Source: Thalassolituus sp. UBA1087 (lineage in GTDB: Bacteria; Pseudomonadota; Gammaproteobacteria; Pseudomonadales; Oceanobacteraceae). From it: a DNA stretch of 64,000 nt. The notes below the pieces were generated by a model. The model saw only the letters and a program-made list of their open reading frames with translations, searched no databases and was not told where the DNA came from. The translations under genes were made by a program, and so were the position numbers. The stretch lies in assembly GCA_002314145.1 (NCBI GenBank), contig DCCG01000029.1, positions 62,001-126,000 on the forward strand, read 5' to 3'. Positions 1 through 7,722 of this stretch are shown piece after piece; the first letter of the stretch is position 1, and the number at the start of each line of letters is the position of its first letter.

Positions 1-1
1 G

Positions 2-388
2 GTGGTTGCCTGGCTGCTGTACGCCGCCAACCTCGCCTGGACGGTGGCATACGACACCATGTACGCCATGGTAGACCGCGATGACGATGTGAAAATCGGC
101 GTTAAATCCACGGCCATTCTGTTCGGCGATCTGGATCTTGCCATGATAGGTCTGCTGCAGGGTATCACCCTGTTCTGCCTGCTGTCGGCCGGCGGTCAGC
201 TGAGTCTGGGCTGGCCTTTTTATCTTGCTCTGCTCGCCGGTGCCGCTTTTCTGGGCTGGCAGTTATGGGCCATCCGCTCGCGGCGGCGCACTGAGTGCTT
301 TGCCGCTTTCCGCCTCAGTCACTGGTTCGGACTCATCGTCTGGGCCGGGATTGTGGCGCATTTCTGGCTGACGCCGGTTGCCGACTGA
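2..388 (+). CDS. ubiA: 4-hydroxybenzoate octaprenyltransferase UbiA, C-terminal part
   Basis: The window opens inside this gene, so only the last 128 or so codons are visible. UbiA is an inner-membrane prenyltransferase that attaches the polyprenyl tail to 4-hydroxybenzoate in ubiquinone synthesis. The visible part carries the second Asp-rich motif of the family (YDTMYAMVDRDDD, about residues 17-29 of the fragment), followed by KIGVKSTAILFG and three hydrophobic membrane segments. The true start lies upstream of base 1. It sits just before phoB, the same ubiA-phoB-phoR order known from Pseudomonas, with about 100 bases between, including a Pho box. The identification is secure from the motif; the length cannot be judged. 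Confidence 0.93.
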   Translation: MVAWLLYAANLAWTVAYDTMYAMVDRDDDVKIGVKSTAILFGDLDLAMIGLLQGITLFCLLSAGGQLSLGWPFYLALLAGAAFLGWQLWAIRSRRRTECFAAFRLSHWFGLIVWAGIVAHFWLTPVAD

Positions 389-416
389 GTCACGAAAAGT
401 TCCCTTAATCCGGCCC

Positions 417-434
417 CTGTCACATCGTTGTAAC
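417..434 (+). promoter_or_regulatory. Pho box upstream of phoB
   Basis: Two PhoB-type heptamers, CTGTCAC and TTGTAAC, are separated by the usual 4 bases (ATCG), 56 bases before the chosen phoB start. They match the CTGTCAT-N4-CTGTCAT consensus in the direction of phoB. A TAATAC hexamer about 12 bases downstream could be the -10 element. This implies PhoB autoregulation, which is usual for phoBR operons. Confidence 0.72.
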
Positions 435-489
435 ATTGCACCAGTGTAATACCTGCGCAATAAGGGTATATGACACTTACGTGACGACT

Positions 490-1188
490 ATGACTAAAGC
501 AGGCAAAAGGGTGCTGATCGTCGATGACGAAGCACCAATTCGAGAAATGATCGCCGTAGCGCTGGAAATGGCTGGCTACGAGTGCCTGGAAGCTGCCAGC
601 GTACAGGAAGCCCATTCCCACATCGTGGATCACAAGCCGGATATGGTTTTACTCGACTGGATGCTCCCGGGCACCAGTGGTGTTGAATTTGCCCGCCGCC
701 TGAAACGCGAAGATCTGACAGCAGAAATGCCGATCATTATGCTCACCGCTAAAGGTGAGGAAGATAATAAAGTGCAGGGGCTTGAGGCCGGCGCTGATGA
801 TTACATCACCAAACCTTTCTCCCCGCGGGAACTGGTCGCGCGGCTGAAAGCTGTGCTGCGCCGGGCCACCCCTCAGGGAGTGGAAGAACCCATCGAAGTC
901 AGCGGTCTGATGCTGGACCCTGTCTGTCACCGGGTAACATCCAACAGCAAACCGGTGGAAATCGGTCCGACCGAATACCGTTTGCTGCAATTCTTTATGA
1001 CTCATCAGGAACGGGCGTATTCCCGTGCCCAGCTGCTGGACCAGGTCTGGGGCGGTAACGTCTATGTGGAAGAGCGGACCGTTGATGTGCATATCCGGCG
1101 CCTGCGTAAGGCATTGGGTAAGGCCCATGAGCATCTGATTCAGACCGTGCGCGGCACGGGTTACCGCTTCTCGACCAAAGCGTCCTGA
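490..1188 (+). CDS. phoB: Phosphate regulon response regulator PhoB
   Basis: OmpR/PhoB-family transcription factor of 233 residues (E. coli PhoB is 229). The receiver domain (about 1-125) has the acidic pocket D12-D13, the phosphoacceptor D56 in LLDWMLP, T86 and K108 in TKPFSPRE. The winged-helix DNA-binding domain (about 135-230) has the recognition segment RTVDVHIRRLRKAL. When phosphorylated by PhoR, PhoB activates phosphate-starvation genes. I chose the ATG at 490 because the homologous N-terminus starts there; an open frame extends back to 436 but that stretch is unlike PhoB. A Pho box lies upstream and phoR follows after 18 bases. A closely related paralog is encoded at 7723. Confidence 0.95.
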   Translation: MTKAGKRVLIVDDEAPIREMIAVALEMAGYECLEAASVQEAHSHIVDHKPDMVLLDWMLPGTSGVEFARRLKREDLTAEMPIIMLTAKGEEDNKVQGLEAGADDYITKPFSPRELVARLKAVLRRATPQGVEEPIEVSGLMLDPVCHRVTSNSKPVEIGPTEYRLLQFFMTHQERAYSRAQLLDQVWGGNVYVEERTVDVHIRRLRKALGKAHEHLIQTVRGTGYRFSTKAS

Positions 1189-1206
1189 TCATCCTGGGAG
1201 GGTGAT

Positions 1207-2517
1207 ATGAGCCCTGTCTGGCGCAGGGAGCTGCGCCGCATCAGCTATCTGCTGATCATCGCCTTTGTCATCGGCTATACCAGTGGTTACCACGGATGGA
1301 CCATTGCCGCGGTACTGACACTGTATCTGGGCTGGCATATGCTGCAGCTGTCACGCCTCTACCGCTGGCTGGCTGCCGGGCAGACAGCCCATCTGCCTGC
1401 CACCTACGGCATCTGGGGCAGTGTCTTTGCTGAAACCCAGCGGCTGCAGAACCGCAGCATGAAACATCAGCAGCGGCTGCAGGCCATCATCAACCGCATA
1501 CAGGACTCCACCGCGGCACTGCAGGATGCCGTACTGATGGTCGACAGCCAGGGCAACCTGGAATGGTGGAATCAGGCGGCGCAACGCTTTCTGGGGCTGA
1601 AAGCGCCGGTCGATGTGGGCCAGCCGATTACCAATCTGATCCGTGATCCGGCCTTCAAAAGCTATTTCAATCAGGGCGAGTACGCCGACCCGTTTACCAT
1701 GACGTCACCGGTCAACAAGCGTATTCATCTGCAGTTCAATATTACCCAGTTCGGCCGCCGCGACCGTCTGATGCTGGTGCACGATGTTACCCGCCTGAAA
1801 CAGCTGGAACAGATGCGCAAAGACTTCGTGGCCAACGTCAGTCATGAACTGCGCACACCGCTGACGGTGCTGTCCGGCTACATTGAAACCATGGTTACCC
1901 ACGCCGATATGCTGCCTGAACGCTGGGGCAGAATGCTGGACCAGATGAGCAGCCAGAGCCTGCGCATGGAAGCCATCATCAAGGATCTGCTGACGCTGTC
2001 ACGGCTGGAAACCAGTGCCAAAGAACAGGCGTCGCCGGTGGCGGTGCAGCCACTGCTGGAGCAGATTGCCGCCGATGCCAGGGCCCTGAGCCTGGATCGC
2101 GGCCACACCATCGACCTGACGCTGGACGGGCCGGTGGCGCTGCTGGGTTATGCCGACGAACTGCGCAGTGCGTTTTCCAATCTCGCCTTTAACGCGGTGA
2201 AGTACACGCCGGATAACGGCCATATTGAGCTGATATGGCGCACCACGGCCGCAACGTCAGAAACACCTCAGGCTGAGTTCTGTGTCAAAGACGACGGGGT
2301 CGGGATAGCCGAACATCATATTCCCCGCCTGACGGAACGGTTTTATCGCGCCGACCCCAGCCGCAGCAAGGAAACCGGAGGCACAGGTCTGGGACTGGCC
2401 ATTGTTAAGCACGTTCTGCTGCGCCATGACGGGGAACTGGTAATTGACAGCACGCCGGGCAAAGGCAGCTGCTTCTGTTGTCGCTTCAGCCAGCAACGCA
2501 CGGTCAATGAGCTCTAG
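1207..2517 (+). CDS. phoR: Phosphate regulon sensor histidine kinase PhoR
   Basis: Inner-membrane histidine kinase of 436 residues, the usual PhoR size. Order: two N-terminal hydrophobic segments (about 10-50) with no large periplasmic domain, a coiled linker, a PAS domain (about 95-195), the HisKA dimerisation domain with H213 in NVSHELRTP, and the ATPase domain with N box, DDGVGI and GTGLGLAIV motifs. A GGGAGG ribosome site precedes the ATG. It phosphorylates or dephosphorylates PhoB according to signals relayed by PstSCAB-PhoU. The gene is transcribed with phoB (18-base gap) and converges on the response-regulator gene that ends at 2529. Confidence 0.95.
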   Translation: MSPVWRRELRRISYLLIIAFVIGYTSGYHGWTIAAVLTLYLGWHMLQLSRLYRWLAAGQTAHLPATYGIWGSVFAETQRLQNRSMKHQQRLQAIINRIQDSTAALQDAVLMVDSQGNLEWWNQAAQRFLGLKAPVDVGQPITNLIRDPAFKSYFNQGEYADPFTMTSPVNKRIHLQFNITQFGRRDRLMLVHDVTRLKQLEQMRKDFVANVSHELRTPLTVLSGYIETMVTHADMLPERWGRMLDQMSSQSLRMEAIIKDLLTLSRLETSAKEQASPVAVQPLLEQIAADARALSLDRGHTIDLTLDGPVALLGYADELRSAFSNLAFNAVKYTPDNGHIELIWRTTAATSETPQAEFCVKDDGVGIAEHHIPRLTERFYRADPSRSKETGGTGLGLAIVKHVLLRHDGELVIDSTPGKGSCFCCRFSQQRTVNEL

Positions 2518-2528
2518 CCCGCGGCCCG

Positions 2529-3479
2529 TCAGCGTACTTTGGCGATAAACCGTGACAGTGTGGCGAGCTTTTCCGGATCGTCATCCACATAGCGGATAAT
2601 TATCTGAATCGTGCTGGCATCCGGGTGAGGTTCCTGCGCCTGCATCATGCGGACATAGCCGTTAATTCTGGCCACATCACCACTGTCCTGATCAACAATA
2701 TCCAGCACTGCCTGATCCAGCAGCGCGGGCAACTGACCTTCACGGCGGAAGACACCGATCAGTTCCTGCAGGCTGATATCCTTGATCACCAGTTTCGCCG
2801 TTTCACCATGACCAAACCGGACGTTAGCGATGCCGCGGGAGCGGGCGCCGGATTTAGCCGCGGGCTTGGCGGCTGGTGCAGCACCGCCGGTCAGCAGAGA
2901 GGCTGAATCACTGGCCGGTGGCGGCGCACTGTCTTGTTTCGCCGGTGCTGCCGACGATGCGCCCATCAGTACCGAAGCACCGCCCAGATCACCGCCTTTG
3001 GGTTTTGCTGCCTCAGCGCCCGGGGCCTGCTTGGCCCCCAGTACACTGGCCGCATCACTGCCAAACGGGTTGGCCGCCTTCTGATCAGGCTTCACCTTCA
3101 GATGCTTCCACACCAGCTTGGTCAGCTTGCCGACGAAGTTATCACGGGTGAATGGCTTGCCGATGTATTCCGACACACCGGACTGCACGGCCTTCACCAC
3201 ATGGTCGCGCTCGCCACGACTGGTGATCATCATAAAAGGCGTCTTCTGGTAACGGTCATCGCTGCGCATCCATTCCAGGACTTCCAGCCCGGACGCCTCC
3301 GGCATTTCCCAGTCACACAGGACCAGATCGATCGGCCGGCTTTTCATCACCGCTATGGCTTTGCTGCCGTCCGTCGCTTCATGCAGCTGGCAGCCGGGAT
3401 AGGTATCCCGCACTGCTTTTTTGACGAGGTCACGGATAAACGCCGCGTCATCCGCGATCAGAATGTTGAGAGCCGCCAT
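2529..3479 (-). CDS. CheY-type response regulator with C-terminal PilZ-like domain
   Basis: 316 residues. Residues 1-125 form a receiver domain with D10-D11, phosphoacceptor D56 (CDWEMPEASG) and K in YIGKPFT. A low-complexity Ala/Pro/Lys linker (about 135-215) follows. The last 100 residues (from about GIANVRFGHGETAKLVI) form a separate globular domain; its position and style resemble the CheY-PilZ-like regulator encoded between phoR and phoU in Pseudomonas, but I cannot prove a PilZ fold by eye. No DNA-binding domain is seen. It follows cysZ on the same strand and its first 32 bases overlap the cysZ 3' end, so the two are translationally coupled. The target is unknown. Confidence 0.75.
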   Translation of the reverse strand: MAALNILIADDAAFIRDLVKKAVRDTYPGCQLHEATDGSKAIAVMKSRPIDLVLCDWEMPEASGLEVLEWMRSDDRYQKTPFMMITSRGERDHVVKAVQSGVSEYIGKPFTRDNFVGKLTKLVWKHLKVKPDQKAANPFGSDAASVLGAKQAPGAEAAKPKGGDLGGASVLMGASSAAPAKQDSAPPPASDSASLLTGGAAPAAKPAAKSGARSRGIANVRFGHGETAKLVIKDISLQELIGVFRREGQLPALLDQAVLDIVDQDSGDVARINGYVRMMQAQEPHPDASTIQIIIRYVDDDPEKLATLSRFIAKVR

Positions 3480-4260
3480 GCATCAGCCTTTGTTGTTCTG
3501 TTCTGGCTTCAGCATAGTCCATGGATCCGGCTTTGGCGTCCGCGGACAACGGCAGACGTTCACAGCGCATAAGCGTGGCTCCGATCACGGCCGCCGGCAT
3601 CACAAACCAGTTAACCACCGGAATCATCATCAGGCCCGCGACCAGCATGCCGAACCCCAGTGCCGTAAAGCTGTCGCGGGCAAGGATTTTGCGCACTTCA
3701 CGGAAATCACGGCCATGGTTATCGAAGGAATAATCCACATACTGCAGCGCCACCACCCAGCTGCCGAACCAGAACCACAACAGAGGACTGACCAGATTCA
3801 CACCGGGAATAAAACTGATGACCAGCAGGATAAGATAACGCGGCAGCAGATAGCCCAGCTTGGTCAGTTCGCGGCCGAAGGTGCGCTTAACCACCGACAG
3901 CAGTGACTCGTCCGGCAGCACATTACCCTGCTGACGTTCAACACCTTCGCTGAGCAGACCATTGAACGGACTGGCGAGCGTCACCAGCACAGTGGAAAAC
4001 AGATACGCCATGATGAACAGCAGGGTCAGTAACGCCAGCGGCATTAACAGCCAGTAAAGCCATTCCAGCCAGCCCGGTAACCAGCTCACCAGCTGATCAA
4101 TCCAGCCACTGACCTTAGTGCCGCCCCACCAGGTGGCGGCGCTCATAATGATAATATTCATCAGCAGCGGCAGCGCCACATAGCGGCGTAATCCCGGGGT
4201 TTTCAGCGCCGCAAAGCCGCGCCTTACGTACTGCAGTCCAATCGCCGGATTGCCCTTCAT
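3448..4260 (-). CDS. cysZ: CysZ-like sulfate permease
   Basis: 270-residue integral membrane protein of the CysZ/EI24 family (E. coli CysZ is 253). Four to five hydrophobic segments are visible (about 27-45, 65-95, 135-155, 160-180, 205-235). Typical family landmarks are the N-terminal GLQYVRRGFAALKTPGLRRYV stretch region, SPFNGLLSEGVE and ALQYVDYSFDNHG. CysZ brings sulfate into the cell for cysteine synthesis. AAGGATG lies 8 bases before the ATG. The C-terminal 10 codons overlap the start of the downstream response-regulator gene. No cys genes are adjacent. Confidence 0.85.
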   Translation of the reverse strand: MKGNPAIGLQYVRRGFAALKTPGLRRYVALPLLMNIIIMSAATWWGGTKVSGWIDQLVSWLPGWLEWLYWLLMPLALLTLLFIMAYLFSTVLVTLASPFNGLLSEGVERQQGNVLPDESLLSVVKRTFGRELTKLGYLLPRYLILLVISFIPGVNLVSPLLWFWFGSWVVALQYVDYSFDNHGRDFREVRKILARDSFTALGFGMLVAGLMMIPVVNWFVMPAAVIGATLMRCERLPLSADAKAGSMDYAEARTEQQRLMHGGSQHSDRG

Positions 4261-4396
4261 GTGTCAACATCCTTACTTTTCTGCCAGTCACCAGACATCT
4301 CATCCGGTTCGCTATACAATGCCCGCCGCCCGGGCCGGCAGCCCGGAGTGAAACCCGCCCCGATTATTAAGACGAGTAACCCGGAGAACCCAGCCC

Positions 4397-5080
4397 GTGA
4401 CGCCTGACCGTCTCGAAAAAATTCAGCGCACCCTGAACCTGCGCCAGCCTGATCTGACCGTCCTGACCGATGAAGTTCAGAAAGACCGGAATCTGTCGGC
4501 TATTGTCCGTAGTGCCGATGCGTTTGCAATTCCCAAAGTGCACTGTGTGTGGGAAGGCGGCATCTACCACGTAGCCCGCAACCAGGCTGCCGGGGCCGGC
4601 ACCTGGGTGGATGTTATCACCCATTCCAGCATTACCGCTGCCATCGGCGACCTGAAAGACCAGGGATTCAGGGTCTGCGCTGCTCATTTCACCGAGCGCG
4701 CGGTTGATTACCGCACCTATGACTTCACCCAACCCACCGCCATCCTGCTGGGCGCGGAACGTGAAGGAGTCTCTGAGGAAGCCGCAGCGCTGTGCGATGA
4801 ACATCTGATTATCCCGATGCTGGGGATGACACAGTCGTTCAATGTCTCCGTCGCTGGTGCACTGATACTCAGCGAAGCGGCGCGACAGCGCCAGCAGGCC
4901 GGTATGTTTGCACAGCGGCGGATTGATGATGATGAATATCAGCGCCTGCTGTTTGAATGGTGTCAGCCACAGATCACGGCTTTCTGTCAGGAGCGGGGCT
5001 TGCCCTATCCGGCTCTGGGCGAGGATGGTGAACTGGCCGACCCTCAGGGATTTTCCGCCCTGGTCAACGGACAGCGCTGA
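4397..5080 (+). CDS. trmH: tRNA (guanosine-18-2'-O)-methyltransferase TrmH
   Basis: SpoU-family SAM-dependent methyltransferase of 227 residues (E. coli TrmH 229) that methylates the ribose of G18 in the tRNA D-loop. The three SpoU motifs are visible: NLSAIVRSADAF (about 32-43), ILLGAEREGVS (about 117-127) and IPMLGMTQSFNVSVAGA (about 138-154), which form the trefoil knot. The start is GTG at 4397, since the conserved MTPDRLEKI opening begins there. Its last 17 bases overlap the 3' end of the convergent unknown gene at 5064. Confidence 0.93.
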   Translation: MTPDRLEKIQRTLNLRQPDLTVLTDEVQKDRNLSAIVRSADAFAIPKVHCVWEGGIYHVARNQAAGAGTWVDVITHSSITAAIGDLKDQGFRVCAAHFTERAVDYRTYDFTQPTAILLGAEREGVSEEAAALCDEHLIIPMLGMTQSFNVSVAGALILSEAARQRQQAGMFAQRRIDDDEYQRLLFEWCQPQITAFCQERGLPYPALGEDGELADPQGFSALVNGQR

Positions 5081-5882
5081 ATACCCAGTTCATGCCCCGG
5101 TCGGCCAGCTGCATGTGCGCCAGCGGGATACGCTGATAGCGGAAATCCTGCTGCAGCAGGCCTGACAACTGTGTTTTCAGCGCCGGGCGTATGCTGCCGC
5201 CGAGCAGTACAAGACGGATCGCCTTAGGCGGCAGATACAGCAGCCATTGAGTCTGCCCGGCGACCTGAATGGTTTTATCAACCTGATCGCGGGCGATAAT
5301 CAGACGTTGCTGCGCCAGTACCGAACGTTGCGGATCATCAAACCACAGACGCTGCGGAAAACTCAGTGGCCAGTGGGCGTCATAGCGCACATCCTGTATC
5401 AGCTGCTCATCCCGCGGGTTGTCACCGTCCAGCGCCGCCTGCCAGACCCCGGCATCAATGCCCAGCCAGACAGCGCCAAAGCCGGTCTGACTCCAGGCCA
5501 TGGCGCAGTCAGGGCGGGTGTAGAGATCACGCCACAACCAGTCGGCGGGGTTGCCCTGCTGTTCTTCTTCGCGCGCCTGCTGCCGGCTGATCATGGCCTG
5601 TTCAATACTGCTGCGTTTGCTCTGCGCCTGCTGCAGAAAAGCTTCAAAAGTCAGCAATCCCTGCAGGTTCGCCGGTAAACGCTGATATTCTGCCGCCATA
5701 TGTTGCTGATAATCGTCGTCACTGACCGAAGCCTGACGCGGCCCGCGGCTCACACTGTAACCCGGCAGCAAGCTGGCTTCCGGCGCCGACAAAGGAATGA
5801 GTCCGCGCTTTAATAAAGGAACTACCTCATCGGAAAAAGTCAGGTAAGTCAGTCCTGGCGGCGGGGTCATCGGGTTACTCAT
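5064..5882 (-). CDS. Hypothetical cytoplasmic protein
   Basis: 272 residues from the ATG at 5882; a TTG seven codons upstream is the other possible start and neither has a strong ribosome site. No signal peptide or membrane segment is seen. It is rich in Gln and Trp. The middle part (about 125-150: WRDLYTRPDCAMAWSQTGFG) is faintly reminiscent of DUF2971 proteins, which I treat only as a hint. The C-terminal third is mostly short beta-like segments. It converges on and overlaps trmH by 17 bases, and its 5' side faces the small-RNA region. Codon use resembles its neighbours, so I take it as a real gene of unknown function. Confidence 0.6.
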   Translation of the reverse strand: MSNPMTPPPGLTYLTFSDEVVPLLKRGLIPLSAPEASLLPGYSVSRGPRQASVSDDDYQQHMAAEYQRLPANLQGLLTFEAFLQQAQSKRSSIEQAMISRQQAREEEQQGNPADWLWRDLYTRPDCAMAWSQTGFGAVWLGIDAGVWQAALDGDNPRDEQLIQDVRYDAHWPLSFPQRLWFDDPQRSVLAQQRLIIARDQVDKTIQVAGQTQWLLYLPPKAIRLVLLGGSIRPALKTQLSGLLQQDFRYQRIPLAHMQLADRGMNWVFSAVR

Positions 5883-5934
5883 AAATTTGTATGATCCGGG
5901 CAAAGAGAAGTCTTAAGAAAAACGCCCAACTGTT

Positions 5935-5952
5935 TGTGCGAGATATCTCACA
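5935..5952 (+). promoter_or_regulatory. GacA/UvrY-type binding site upstream of the GGA-rich sRNA
   Basis: The imperfect palindrome TGTGCGAGATATCTCACA differs at only a few positions from the 18-base site reported for UvrY at csrB (TGTGAGAGATCTCTTACA) and fits the GacA upstream element TGTAAG-N6-CTTACA. Its centre lies about 178 bases before the likely sRNA start, close to the spacing known for rsmZ-type genes. A BarA/GacS-GacA signal would then switch on the sRNA. Confidence 0.7.
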
Positions 5953-6121
5953 TAAAGGTGGGAGATTTAGGTAAATCAGCCTATGTCATGAGGAAAACCC
6001 CATTAAGATTTTAAGTAACTCATTGATTTATAAGAATTAAATAAAAACATCCGGTCAGGCGATAGTTCCAGTATAGGAAATTCAGCGGCCCCGGAAGACG
6101 CGATTCTGCTATCTTTAATTC

Positions 6122-6328
6122 CACAGGGACGGACGCACTGCACGGATCGCAGTGATCAGGATGATACTGCCAGGGATTGCCGTCACGGACGACCACGACA
6201 GTCAGGATGACTGAAAAGGATGTACCACCGCAAAGGATGCGGCAGGGATGACCGAAATCTAGATAGCCAGGAAGGCGCTAGGGTGCTGTGGCGGCCAGGA
6301 CAGGATGTCCTGGCCGCCCGATTTTTTT
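6122..6328 (+). ncRNA. CsrB/RsmZ-type sRNA that sequesters CsrA/RsmA
   Basis: A non-coding stretch of about 207 nt with 13 GGA motifs, most as AGGAT, AGGA or ACGGA. Many sit in loops of short hairpins: CAGTC-AGGAT-GACTG, CCGCA-AAGGA-TGCGG, ATC-AGGAT-GAT and the final 12-bp stem with loop AGGAT followed by seven T. This is the signature of CsrB/RsmY/RsmZ RNAs, which bind many CsrA/RsmA dimers and relieve translational repression. The 5' end is set by a TATCTT -10-like element at 6110-6115 and by the ACAGGGA opening, similar to E. coli csrB. The GacA/UvrY-type box upstream supports it. Exact ends and family subtype need RNA data; the class itself looks clear. Confidence 0.88.
6290..6328 (+). 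terminator. Intrinsic terminator of the GGA-rich sRNA
   Basis: A perfect 12-bp stem (6290-6301 with 6307-6318) closes a 5-base AGGAT loop and is followed by CGA and seven T. The loop itself presents a GGA motif, as in the terminal hairpins of CsrB-type RNAs. Confidence 0.92.
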
Positions 6329-6433
6329 GTAGCCCCGTAAAACCCGCTTCCTTATCGTCCCGGTCCGGATGCAGCCATCTTCAGGATTCTGTTTTTCCCT
6401 TATTTCAGTTCAGCCCCTTCCCCGGCATGGTCA

Positions 6434-6754
6434 TCAGCGGCTGTGATAGCGTTCCGCCAGTACCCCCACCAGAATAAATGCACCGCCAACCAACAGCAGA
6501 AACATACCGGACGACAGCGTGCGCAGATAATGGTCGAGCATGGGTGTCAGCCACACAGATAACGCCCCGTAACCAAAGGTACAGAGCGCAATAAAAGCGC
6601 CGACTCTGAGCCAGACCGGCTGGCCGCGCACCATTTTGCGCAGCAGATCATTGATGGTATCGCCGAAAATCACCAGCAGCGTTGCAATCAGCGCCAGCGC
6701 AATATCATCCGTGTGGGGCCTGACGTAACCGGCCACCGTGTTTACCAAACTCAT
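6434..6754 (-). CDS. DUF3392-like small membrane protein
   Basis: 106 residues from the ATG at 6754, chosen because GAGAAGGAGG lies 6 bases upstream; an open frame reaches back to 6829 without such a site. Three hydrophobic segments are visible (about 15-35, 48-70, 80-100) and the sequence GDTINDLLRKMVRGQPVWLR between the first two is characteristic of the DUF3392 family of gammaproteobacteria, whose function is unknown. It converges on the GGA-rich sRNA and is divergent from the gene at 6937. Confidence 0.8.
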   Translation of the reverse strand: MSLVNTVAGYVRPHTDDIALALIATLLVIFGDTINDLLRKMVRGQPVWLRVGAFIALCTFGYGALSVWLTPMLDHYLRTLSSGMFLLLVGGAFILVGVLAERYHSR

Positions 6755-6936
6755 AGCTTCCTCCTTCTCAGGCGAAAAGATTAGCCACTCTGTCAGTCTG
6801 CCGCCATAGTGGTTACGAATGGAAACCAAGTGTTAACTCAAACCGGTGGTTTTTTGTTCAGCTTCTGCCATTCTGGAACAGTACGTTCAGCCAGATAATC
6901 AATCCGTTTCTTACATCATCCGACAAGGAGGGTTCT

Positions 6937-7410
6937 GTGGATAAGTTACCGCATCAGCTTGGTCAGCTTCTGCTGCGCCGCAAAGCCATTACGGAAACTC
7001 AGTTGCAGGAAGCACTCAGCCTGCAGGCGGAACAGCCACAGCCTCTGGGGCAGGCGCTGATCGCGCTGGGCTATCTGGATGACAGGACGCTGGCCAGAAC
7101 TTTGCGCCAGCAACGCTGGCTGCGTCCCTGTGCTGCCTGCTTTGCCTTCATGAGCCCGTTTTCAGTCTGTGTGGCAGAACCTGCAGAGACAGACAGTGAT
7201 TTCTCAGCCCAATGGCTGGAAGAAGCCAACTGGCATTATGTGGTCGACAGCGAACAGGCCAGTGCCCGTAATTCCGCCGATCTGCTGAAACTGGTCGCCA
7301 TGACCGCCTGGGATGTGTATCAGGGAGAACCGGAAGCCGGCGAGATGCGCTATGCCGTCAGCCAGTCCGGTGACAACGGCTACCAGCTGGAAATGACGCT
7401 GCACTTCTGA
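6937..7410 (+). CDS. Orphan protein with GspE/MshE N-terminal-like domain
   Basis: 157 residues from a GTG start with an AAGGAGG ribosome site 7 bases upstream. Residues about 5-62 (LGQLLLRRKAITETQLQEAL, then PLGQALIALGYLDDRTLART) match the repeated helix pattern of the MshEN/T2SSE N-terminal domain found in GspE, PilB and MshE ATPases; in MshE it binds cyclic di-GMP. The rest of the ATPase is absent. The C-terminal 90 residues contain two Cys and an acidic stretch and match nothing I recognise. A strong terminator follows the stop. It may be a free-standing c-di-GMP or pilus-related adaptor; that is an inference. Confidence 0.7.
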   Translation: MDKLPHQLGQLLLRRKAITETQLQEALSLQAEQPQPLGQALIALGYLDDRTLARTLRQQRWLRPCAACFAFMSPFSVCVAEPAETDSDFSAQWLEEANWHYVVDSEQASARNSADLLKLVAMTAWDVYQGEPEAGEMRYAVSQSGDNGYQLEMTLHF

Positions 7411-7433
7411 GCCCGCCAACAGAGCCGCAGAAA

Positions 7434-7464
7434 AGAAAAAAGCCCGTCATAAGACGGGCTTTTT
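7434..7464. terminator. Bidirectional terminator between the GspE_N-like gene and tRNA-Thr
   Basis: An 8-bp stem AGCCCGTC/GACGGGCT with an ATAA loop is flanked by an A-run on the left and a T-run on the right, so it can end both the plus-strand gene and the minus-strand tRNA transcript. Confidence 0.88.
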
Positions 7465-7468
7465 AATA

Positions 7469-7544
<76 letters not shown>

Positions 7545-7653
7545 TAAGTGGGCGGGGATATTAAAGGCCGTTATGGCAAGCGTCAACTGGTTTTTGCCTA
7601 ACTGACTGAAATTTATCGCTTTATAGAAAAATTACCGCGTCATGAACAAACTT

Positions 7654-7682
7654 CTGCTTCATCCTTTTCACAAAAATGTCAC
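7654..7682 (+). promoter_or_regulatory. Possible Pho box upstream of the second phoBR pair
   Basis: Heptamers TTTTCAC and ATGTCAC are 4 bases apart, with a weaker CTGCTTC one step upstream, 41 bases before the GTG start at 7723. The match is poorer than those at pstS and the porin, and no -10 sits at the usual distance (TAAAAT at 7705 is about 22 bases away). Confidence 0.4.
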
Positions 7683-7722
7683 AATTAGACAGTTTGTTTT
7701 GTCTTAAAATCGGGAGCCCTTT

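Noticed and set aside
6220..6477. Plus-strand open frame of 85 codons across the sRNA
   Set aside because: It covers the GGA-rich hairpins and terminator, has no ribosome site, and its peptide shows no protein-like pattern; the RNA reading explains the sequence better.
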